In this document: positions 19,336-26,732 of the stretch, piece after piece
How positions within the stretch are numbered: the first letter of the stretch is position 1
How the letters are laid out: every line of letters begins with the position of its first letter
Assembly: GCF_014656415.1 (NCBI RefSeq)
Contig: NZ_BNCJ01000005.1
Coordinates: 68,104-132,103, forward strand
Direction: 5' to 3'
Source: Seohaeicola zhoushanensis
Lineage (GTDB): Bacteria; Pseudomonadota; Alphaproteobacteria; Rhodobacterales; Rhodobacteraceae
Length of the DNA stretch: 64,000 nt
Program-made: the position numbers and the translations under genes
The notes under the pieces: model-generated
Database searches by the model: none
Seen by the model: only the letters and a program-made list of their open reading frames with translations
Told to the model about the DNA's origin: nothing

Positions 19336-19826
19336 TGGACACGCCCGCCCCGCAACCCGCCCGCAGCCGCTGGTGGCTGCGCGCCCTGCTGATCGGATCG
19401 CTGGCGCTGAACCTGCTGTTCATCGGCCTCGGCGTCGGCGCGGCCATGCGCTTCGGCGGCCCCGAGGGGCACCGCCCGCCGCCCTCGGTCGGCTCGGCGC
19501 TCTACCGCGCGATGCCGCCACAGGACCGCGCCGCCATGCGAGAGCAGATCCGCAAGCTGCGCGACGAAGACCGTGGCGAAGGCCGCAAGGCCGATGCCGA
19601 GCGGATCGCCGGCGTGCTGCGCCAGACGCCCTTCGACGCCGATGCGCTCGGCTCGCTGGTGCGCGACCAGTTCACCCGCCAGTCGAAATGGTTCACCGGC
19701 ACCCAGGAGGCCTGGCTCGCCCGCGTCTCGGCGATGAGCGCCGAAGAACGCGAGGACTATGCCGAGCGGCTGCTCGAAGCGATCGAGCCGAAGTCGAAGA
19801 AACACGGCTGGTTCGACCGGGACTGA
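19332..19826 (+). CDS. Periplasmic heavy-metal sensor (CnrX/Spy-like)
   Basis: A 164-residue membrane-anchored periplasmic protein of the metal-resistance/Spy-CpxP type. A transmembrane helix at about 15-36 (WWLRALLIGSLALNLLFIGL) is followed by an all-helical domain with ALYRAMPPQDRAAMREQIRK and the paired helices LGSLVRDQFTRQSKWFTGTQ and MSAEEREDYAERLLEAIEPK. Few His or Met residues are present in the helical hairpin, so the ligand may differ from the Co/Ni of CnrX. The ATG lies within the stop of the preceding gene. It closes the operon EF-hand, sigma, anti-sigma, sensor. Confidence 0.78.
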   Translation: MMDTPAPQPARSRWWLRALLIGSLALNLLFIGLGVGAAMRFGGPEGHRPPPSVGSALYRAMPPQDRAAMREQIRKLRDEDRGEGRKADAERIAGVLRQTPFDADALGSLVRDQFTRQSKWFTGTQEAWLARVSAMSAEEREDYAERLLEAIEPKSKKHGWFDRD

Positions 19827-19830
19827 CCCA

Positions 19831-21204
19831 TCACGCGGCGGCGCGGACCAGCGAGATCTTGTTCCGCCCGCCGCCCTTGGCCGCGTAGAGCGCCTGGTCG
19901 GCCTGGGCAATCAGCGTCTCGGCGCTGGCCGCACCCGCCCCGTGCCGCGCACCGACCACGACCCCGATCGAGATGGTGACCGCGACCCGCTTGCCACCGT
20001 CGAGCGCGAAGGGCCGGCTGTTGATCTCGCGGCAGAGCCGCGCGGCGATGGACGAGGCCTCGCCCTGGCGCGTCTCGGGCAGCACCAGCATGAACTCCTC
20101 GCCACCGATCCGCGCCAGCATGTCCTGCGGGCGCAGCGCCCCGCCCAGCCGGCGCGCGGTCTCGATCAGCACCGCGTCGCCCGCCGGGTGGCCGTGGCGG
20201 TCGTTGATCCGCTTGAAATGGTCGAGATCGGCCAGCATCACCGCGAAACTCCGGCGCGTCTCGGCGGCGCGCCGGGCGGTGAGGGTCAGCCAGGGCAGCG
20301 CGTGGCGGCGGTTGTATAGCCCGGTCATCGGGTCGATCACCGCCTCGCGCAGGCCCGTCCGCACCTCCGCGCGCAGCCGGTCGTCCACCGCCTTGCGCCG
20401 CAACTGGGTGGCCAGGCGCAGCGCCAGTTCCTCGGCGTTGAACCCCTCGGCCAGCACGTCGCTGGCGCCGCGGTCCAGCGCCTCAGCCGCCGCGGCGGCG
20501 CCGGGCGGGTCGACCACCGCAATCAGCACCGCGTGGCAGGTCGCCGGCCGCGCCCGCAGGTCCGCCAGCAGGTCGAGCCCGCGCCGCTCGCCCCCCGGCC
20601 CGATGCGGATCACGAAGGCCTCGGGCACCGGCACGGTCATCAGCCCGGCGAGGCCCTCCGCGCCGGCCAGCACGTAGCGATGCCCGCCGCGCGCCTGCAT
20701 CGCCGCGGTCCAGCTGCGCCCCAGGACCGGGCTGCCGGCCAGGACGGCGACCCGCGCCGGCGCGGCGAAGAGGCCCGCCCCCTCGCCGAATCCCAGCGAC
20801 GGCGGCCCCGAGACGCCAAGGTCCTGCGCACTGCTGCGCGCCCGCAGCAGGCTGCGGATCCGCGACTGCAGCATCCGGTCATCCGCCGGCTGCGCCAGCA
20901 CGTCGTCGAGCCCCGCCGCCAGCGCCCGCATCCGCGCGACCCGGTCGTTCTGATCGGTGATCGCCAGCACCGGGATCGCCGCCAGCGCGGGATCGGCCTG
21001 CAGGGCCTGGCGCAGCGCCACCGCGTTGCCATCGGGCAGCGTCATGGCACAGACGATCAGGTCGGGCTGGGTGCGCTGCACCAGCGCGACGATGCCTTCC
21101 ATCCGCTCGGCCTGCACCACGTGGTAATAGGCCGCCGAGAGCTGCACCCTCAGCATGATGCGGTTGGTGACGATGCCGTCGACGATCAGAACGCTGGCCT
21201 GCAC
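19831..21204 (-). CDS. PleD-like diguanylate cyclase with degenerate receiver domains
   Basis: A 457-residue protein with the REC-REC-GGDEF order of PleD, which makes cyclic di-GMP from two GTP. The catalytic motif is GGEEF at 367-371, and the product-inhibition site RPQD lies five residues before it, both intact. The receiver domains are unusual: REC1 starts VLIVDG and has Ala53 in VCAMTLPDG where the phosphoacceptor Asp should be, and REC2 (about 150-270) also lacks a clear Asp. Control by phosphorylation at the classic site is therefore not expected. The start is a GTG at 21204. A motif shared with the PilJ-domain and fliG genes lies just upstream. Confidence 0.88.
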   Translation of the reverse strand: MQASVLIVDGIVTNRIMLRVQLSAAYYHVVQAERMEGIVALVQRTQPDLIVCAMTLPDGNAVALRQALQADPALAAIPVLAITDQNDRVARMRALAAGLDDVLAQPADDRMLQSRIRSLLRARSSAQDLGVSGPPSLGFGEGAGLFAAPARVAVLAGSPVLGRSWTAAMQARGGHRYVLAGAEGLAGLMTVPVPEAFVIRIGPGGERRGLDLLADLRARPATCHAVLIAVVDPPGAAAAAEALDRGASDVLAEGFNAEELALRLATQLRRKAVDDRLRAEVRTGLREAVIDPMTGLYNRRHALPWLTLTARRAAETRRSFAVMLADLDHFKRINDRHGHPAGDAVLIETARRLGGALRPQDMLARIGGEEFMLVLPETRQGEASSIAARLCREINSRPFALDGGKRVAVTISIGVVVGARHGAGAASAETLIAQADQALYAAKGGGRNKISLVRAAA

Positions 21205-21230
21205 CTGCGGAGCCTTTCCGGGCTATTTCT

Positions 21231-21250
21231 AACTGTGAAGGAAGTGTTTA
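21231..21250 (-). promoter_or_regulatory. Shared upstream motif, degenerate CtrA-like box (copy 2)
   Basis: On the minus strand this reads TAAA-CACTTCC-TTCA followed by CAGTT, 27-46 bp upstream of the diguanylate cyclase start. AACACTTCCTT is identical in the copy upstream of the PilJ-domain gene, and the next seven bases differ only by two transitions. Functional meaning is inferred. Confidence 0.45.
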
Positions 21251-21298
21251 CCATAGACGTTAACAAACCCTTTCCGGTTCAGAAGAAGGCCCCCTGAT

Positions 21299-21583
21299 TT
21301 GTCCGTTTCCTCCGATGCCGCCGAAACCCTCGCGCTGCAGGCCCTGGCCTGGATCGCCGCGCAGGATGACCTGCTCTCCGTCTTCCTCGGCTCCTCGGGC
21401 ATCTCCGAGGGCGACCTGCGCGCCTCGGCCGGCTCGCCCGAGGTGCTGGCGGCAGTGCTCGACTTCCTGTTGATGGATGACGCCTGGGTCACCGGCTTCT
21501 GCGATTCCCAATCGCTGCCCTACGAGCGTATCGCCCATGCCCGCGCCGCCCTGCCCGGCGGCCAGATGCCGAACTGGACCTGA
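21299..21583 (+). CDS. DUF3572 family protein
   Basis: A 94-residue DUF3572 protein, a small all-helical family of unknown function in alphaproteobacteria. Typical segments are AAETLALQALAWIAAQDDLL, then FLGSSGISEGDLR and VLDFLLMDDAWVTGFC. The start appears to be a TTG at 21299, preceded by a purine-rich agaagaagg; there is no in-frame ATG before the conserved region. The HAD phosphatase gene starts three bases after its stop codon, so the two are cotranscribed. Confidence 0.82.
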   Translation: MSVSSDAAETLALQALAWIAAQDDLLSVFLGSSGISEGDLRASAGSPEVLAAVLDFLLMDDAWVTGFCDSQSLPYERIAHARAALPGGQMPNWT

Positions 21584-21586
21584 GCC

Positions 21587-22276
21587 ATGACCATCGACGC
21601 CCTGATCTTCGACAAGGACGGCACGCTGTTCGACTTCACCAGCACCTGGGCCCGCTGGGCCGAGGGTCTCCTGCTGCGCATCGCCGGCGACGACCGTGCC
21701 CGCGCGATCCGGATCGGCCAGGAGATCGGCTTCGACCTCTCCGCCCATCGCTTCGAGCCGGGCAGCCTGGTGATCGCCAATACCCCGCACGAGATTGCCG
21801 CGGTGATGTCACCGCTGGTGCCCGAGATGACCGAGGAAGCGCTATTCGACCTCATCAACGCCGAGGCCGAGATCGTCACCCAGGCCGAGGTGTTGCCGCT
21901 GGTGCCCTTCTTCGAAGGTCTGCGCCGGCGCGGGCTGCGGCTGGGCCTTGCCACCAACGACACCGAGGCCCCGGCGCTCGCCCATCTCGAGGCGGCGGGC
22001 GTGCGCGAGCTCTTCGACTTCATCGCCGGCTGCGACAGCGGCCACGGCGCCAAGCCCGGCCCCGGCCAGCTGCTGGCCTTCGCCAGCGCCATCGGCGTCG
22101 ACCCCTCGCGAATCGCCATGGTGGGCGACAGCACCCATGACCTCTTCGCCGGACGCACCGCCGGGATGCATACCGTCGGCGTGCTGACCGGCGTGGCCGG
22201 CCACGAGGACCTCGCGCCCCATGCCGACGTGGTGCTGCCCGACATCGGCCACCTGCCCGCCTGGCTCGACCGCTGA
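21587..22276 (+). CDS. HAD-superfamily phosphatase (phosphoglycolate phosphatase-like)
   Basis: A 229-residue HAD-family hydrolase. Motif I is FDKDGTLFDF with nucleophile Asp9 and a Lys between the two aspartates. Motif II is the Asn/Thr region LGLATNDTEAP, motif III is Lys in GHGAKPGPGQLLAFA, and motif IV is MVGDSTHDLFAGRTAGM. A helical cap (about 20-85) marks it as subclass I, like Gph. The substrate could be phosphoglycolate or another small phosphate ester; nothing in the window decides this. It lies three bases after the DUF3572 gene, and a palindromic repeat follows. Confidence 0.88.
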   Translation: MTIDALIFDKDGTLFDFTSTWARWAEGLLLRIAGDDRARAIRIGQEIGFDLSAHRFEPGSLVIANTPHEIAAVMSPLVPEMTEEALFDLINAEAEIVTQAEVLPLVPFFEGLRRRGLRLGLATNDTEAPALAHLEAAGVRELFDFIAGCDSGHGAKPGPGQLLAFASAIGVDPSRIAMVGDSTHDLFAGRTAGMHTVGVLTGVAGHEDLAPHADVVLPDIGHLPAWLDR

Positions 22277-22298
22277 GGCGGGCGGCAAGCGCGCCTTT

Positions 22299-22362
22299 GA
22301 GTATTTGACAAGAGAAGAAGCCAGGAGCGCGCGTCCCCTGCTTCTTCTCTTTCCAAATACTC
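22299..22362. repeat. 64-bp palindromic intergenic repeat element
   Basis: The left arm GAGTATTTG, two bases, then AAGAGAAGAAGC is matched by the right arm GCTTCTTCTCTT, three bases, then AAATACTC; an 18-base GC-rich centre separates them. It closely resembles the element at 13547-13605 and its half copy at 9695-9720. It lies 22 bp after the HAD gene stop and 120 bp before the methyltransferase gene. Confidence 0.75.
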
Positions 22363-22483
22363 CCTTGCGACATCCCCCGTCCGAGACCTGTTTTCGGGCA
22401 AAAGCGACCTGGTCGGTCGCAATCAGCGCGGCATGGCGGTGCCGCCTGCGCTCATCTGAAGCACAGCATCTGCGGAGGTCATC

Positions 22484-24043
22484 ATGGCGGATACCGAAAC
22501 CAAACGGCGGCGCGGCGGCGGACGGGCGGGCAACGCGGCCCGGCGCGGACATGCGGTGATCGAGCAGATGCCCTGGCGCCTGCCGGTGAACGTCGACCGT
22601 CCGACCGAACCGCTGAGCCAGGAAGGCGTGATGGCGATCCACGAGGGCGCGATGCGCATCCTCGAGGAGATCGGCATCGTCTTCCTGAACCCCGAGGCGC
22701 TGGAGATCTTCAGGCAGGCCGGCTGCAAGGTCGAAGGCGAGCTGGTGAAGATGGGCCGCGACTGGGTGATGGAGATGGTGCGCCGCGCGCCCGCGCAATT
22801 CACGCTGACCCCTCGCAATCCCGACCGCGAGCTCATCATCGGCGGGCAATACCTGCTGTTCGGCAATGTCTCCTCGCCGCCGAACTACTGGGACATGGAG
22901 ATCGGCCGCAAGGTGCCCGGCACCCGCGAGCAATGCGCCAACCTGCTGAAGCTGACGCAGTATTTCAACTGCATCCACTTCGCCGGCGGCTACCCGGTCG
23001 AGCCGGTGGACCTGCACGCCTCGATCCGCCACCTCGACGTGCTCTATGACAAGCTGACGCTGACGGACAAGGTGATGCACGCCTATTCGCTCGGCAAGGA
23101 GCGAGTCGAGGACGTGATGGAGATGGTGAAGATCGCCAGCGGCCTCACCGAGGAGGAATTCCGCGCCAAGCCGCGGATGTATACCAACATCAACTCCACC
23201 TCGCCGCTCAAGCACGACTTCCCGATGATCGACGGCTGCCTGCGGATGATCCGGCGCGGCCAGGCGGTGGTGGTGACGCCCTTCACCCTGGCCGGCGCGA
23301 TGGCGCCGGTGACGATGGCGGGCGCGGTGGCACAGTCCATCGCCGAGGCGCTCTGCGCCATCGCGCTGTTCCAGTATGTCGTTCCGGGCTGCCCCTGCGT
23401 GATCGGCACCTTCACCTCCAACGTCGACATGAAATCGGGCGCGCCGGCCTTCGGCACGCCGGAATACATGCGCGCCACCCAGATGACCGGGCAGCTCGCG
23501 CGGTTCTACGGGCTGCCGGTGCGTTCGTCGGGGGTCTGCGCGGCCAACGTGCCCGACGGACAGGCGATGTGGGAGACCTCGAACAGCCTCTGGGCAGCCG
23601 TGCAATCGGGCACCAACGTCGTCTACCACGCCGCCGGCTGGCTCGAAGGCGGGCTGATCGCAAGCCCCGAGAAATTCATCATGGACTGCGAGATCCTGCA
23701 GCAGATCCAGCGCTACATGGAACCCGACACCTATGCCACCGGCCCCGACGACATCGCCTTCGACGCGATCAGGGAGGTCGGCAACTCCGGTCACTTCTTC
23801 GGCATCCAGCACACGCAGGACCGCTACACCACGGCCTTCTACCAGCCGTTCCTGAGCGACTGGAAGAACTTCGAGGGCTGGGAGGCCGCCGGCGCGGTCT
23901 GGACGCCCGAGCGGGCGCATCACATGTTCAAGGAGATCATCGGCAGCTTCGAGGCCCCGCCGATGGATCCGGGCATCCGCGAGGAGTTGGCCGATTTCGT
24001 GGCACGACGCAAAGCGGAAGGCGGCGCGCCGACCGATTTCTAG
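22484..24043 (+). CDS. Trimethylamine methyltransferase (MttB)-family protein, non-pyrrolysine
   Basis: A 519-residue member of the MttB superfamily. It starts with the basic leader RRRGGGRAGNAARRG that is usual in the alphaproteobacterial members and keeps the TIM-barrel signatures GVMAIHEGAMRILEEIGI, RLKMIRR-type and GSGTNVVYHAAGWLEGGL-like segments (here SGTNVVYHAAGWLEGGL). The frame has no internal TAG, so it is not a pyrrolysine enzyme; such homologues demethylate glycine betaine, carnitine or similar quaternary amines by transfer to a corrinoid protein. No corrinoid protein, reductive activator or second methyltransferase gene lies nearby, so its partner must be encoded elsewhere. A 16-bp perfect palindrome follows the stop codon. 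Confidence 0.87.
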   Translation: MADTETKRRRGGGRAGNAARRGHAVIEQMPWRLPVNVDRPTEPLSQEGVMAIHEGAMRILEEIGIVFLNPEALEIFRQAGCKVEGELVKMGRDWVMEMVRRAPAQFTLTPRNPDRELIIGGQYLLFGNVSSPPNYWDMEIGRKVPGTREQCANLLKLTQYFNCIHFAGGYPVEPVDLHASIRHLDVLYDKLTLTDKVMHAYSLGKERVEDVMEMVKIASGLTEEEFRAKPRMYTNINSTSPLKHDFPMIDGCLRMIRRGQAVVVTPFTLAGAMAPVTMAGAVAQSIAEALCAIALFQYVVPGCPCVIGTFTSNVDMKSGAPAFGTPEYMRATQMTGQLARFYGLPVRSSGVCAANVPDGQAMWETSNSLWAAVQSGTNVVYHAAGWLEGGLIASPEKFIMDCEILQQIQRYMEPDTYATGPDDIAFDAIREVGNSGHFFGIQHTQDRYTTAFYQPFLSDWKNFEGWEAAGAVWTPERAHHMFKEIIGSFEAPPMDPGIREELADFVARRKAEGGAPTDF

Positions 24044-24058
24044 GCAGGACGTCCTGCC
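24043..24058. repeat. Perfect 16-bp palindrome after the MttB-family gene
   Basis: GGCAGGAC-GTCCTGCC begins on the last base of the stop codon. It has no T tract, so it is not a typical intrinsic terminator. It could act as an operator or as an mRNA 3'-end hairpin. The remaining 136 bp up to mreB hold no other clear signal. Confidence 0.5.
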
Positions 24059-24194
24059 GCGGCATGATCGGCGTAACCTCGCTGTAGCAGGCTGATTCCG
24101 GCCTTTCGGACAGGGTTATCCACGCCTATAAGAGGGCGCCTGCGCCGATACATGAGTCGCGGGCCATGGGGCGATGGTACGGGATAAGAAATAG

Positions 24195-25241
<1,047 letters not shown>

Positions 25242-25300
25242 GGCGCGCACCTTTCGGGTGACGCTCCGCCCCGTTGGGTCAGGTTACCAAGAGGGCAGCA

Positions 25301-26200
25301 TTGGCCAAGGACCGATCACAGCGCGATGACTATACCGACCCGCTGCGCCGGCTGCTGCTGGGTGTGCTGGGCCTGTGTCTTGCCGCGATCTTCCTGGTCT
25401 GGCGAATCGACAGCCCGCGGGTAGAACAGTTCCGCGCCCAGGTCGTCGACGCCGTCGTGCCCAACATGGAATGGGCGCTTACCCCGGTGACCGCCACAAT
25501 CAACCTGATCCGCGACTTCCAGAGCTACCAGCGCCTGACCGAGCAGAACCGCGAGCTGCGCAGCGAATTGCGCCAGATGCAGGCCTGGAAAGAGGCGGCC
25601 TTGCAGCTGGAACAGGAAAACGCCCGCCTGCTCGACCTCAACAACGTGAGGCTCGACCCGCGGCTGACCTTCGTGACCGGGGTGGTTATGGCCGACAGCG
25701 GCTCGCCCTTCCGCCAGTCGGTGCTGCTGAACGTCGGCGCGCGCGACGGCATCGTCGACGGCTGGGCGGCGATGGACGGGATCGGCCTCGTCGGCCGGAT
25801 CTCGGGCACCGGGGCGACCACCTCGCGCGTCATCCTGCTGACCGACGCGGCGAGCGCGGTGCCGGCGACGATCCAGCCCTCGGGCCAGACCGCGCTCATC
25901 AAGGGCGACAATACCGCCGCGCCGCTGATCGACTTCCTCGAGAACCCCGACACCGTGCGCCCCGGCGACCGGGTGGTGAGTTCCGGCGACGGCGGCGTCT
26001 TTCCCGCCGACCTGCTGATCGGCCAGGTCGCGGCGACGCCCTCTGGGCGGCTGCGAGTGCGGCTCTCGGCCGACTACGAGCGGCTCGAATTCCTGCGCGT
26101 CCTGCGCCACCACGGCACCGAGACGGTGAGCGATCCGGGCGGGCTGGTGCTGCCCTTGCAGGACGCCGTGCCCCAAAAGAAAGTGGCGGGCGATGGCTGA
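25301..26200 (+). CDS. mreC: Rod shape-determining protein MreC
   Basis: A 299-residue bitopic inner-membrane protein linking the MreB filament to the periplasmic elongation enzymes. One transmembrane helix lies at about 18-37 (LLLGVLGLCLAAIFLVWRI), then a coiled coil (LIRDFQSYQRLTEQNRELRS) and the beta-barrel domain with VVMADSGSPFRQSVLLNVG and RPGDRVVSSGDGGVFPADLL. The start is a TTG at 25301 with a gaggg ribosome binding site; another TTG at 25274 is in frame but has no site. It overlaps mreD by eight bases. Confidence 0.93.
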   Translation: MAKDRSQRDDYTDPLRRLLLGVLGLCLAAIFLVWRIDSPRVEQFRAQVVDAVVPNMEWALTPVTATINLIRDFQSYQRLTEQNRELRSELRQMQAWKEAALQLEQENARLLDLNNVRLDPRLTFVTGVVMADSGSPFRQSVLLNVGARDGIVDGWAAMDGIGLVGRISGTGATTSRVILLTDAASAVPATIQPSGQTALIKGDNTAAPLIDFLENPDTVRPGDRVVSSGDGGVFPADLLIGQVAATPSGRLRVRLSADYERLEFLRVLRHHGTETVSDPGGLVLPLQDAVPQKKVAGDG

Positions 26201-26732
26201 ACGGGCCAGCGCACATGTCTGGGCCATGCGGGTGGCCTTTGGCGCCCTGGCGCTGACGATCATGTTCTTCCACCTGATCCCGCTCGACACCCTGCCGCGC
26301 CGCTGGGCGCCGCCCGACCTGCTGCTGGCCTTCGCCTTTGCCTGGGTGCTGCGCCGGCCCGAGTTCGTGCCGCCCCTGCTGCTGGCCGGCATCATGCTGC
26401 TGGCCGACCTGCTGTTCCAGCGCCCGCCGGGGCTCTGGGCGCTGCTGGTGGTGCTGGGGGCGGAATACCTCAAGTATCGCACCGCCGGCCTGAGCGAGGC
26501 GAGCTTCATCGGGGAATGGGCCGCCGTGGCGCTGGTAGTCACCGGCATCACCCTGCTGAACCGGCTGATCCTGGGCATAATGATGGTGCCGCTGCCGGCC
26601 TTCGGTCTGGGGGTGATCCAGATGGTGCTGACCATTGTGGCCTATCCGCTGGTGGCGCTGGTCACCCAGGCGCTGATGGGCGTGCGCCGCCCGACGCCGG
26701 GGGATGCCGGCGCCATGGGAGCACGCGGATGA
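26193..26732 (+). CDS. mreD: Rod shape-determining protein MreD
   Basis: A 179-residue polytopic inner-membrane protein of the elongasome, with about five or six hydrophobic helices (FGALALTIMFFHLIPLDTL, LLLAGIMLLADLLFQRP, LVVTGITLLNRLILGIMMV, and VLTIVAYPLVALVTQALMGV). RPPGLWALLVVLGAEYLK matches the MreD conserved region. The start codon overlaps mreC by eight bases, and the stop overlaps the mrdA start as ATGA, so the three are translationally coupled. The assignment rests on topology and position. Confidence 0.9.
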   Translation: MAERASAHVWAMRVAFGALALTIMFFHLIPLDTLPRRWAPPDLLLAFAFAWVLRRPEFVPPLLLAGIMLLADLLFQRPPGLWALLVVLGAEYLKYRTAGLSEASFIGEWAAVALVVTGITLLNRLILGIMMVPLPAFGLGVIQMVLTIVAYPLVALVTQALMGVRRPTPGDAGAMGARG

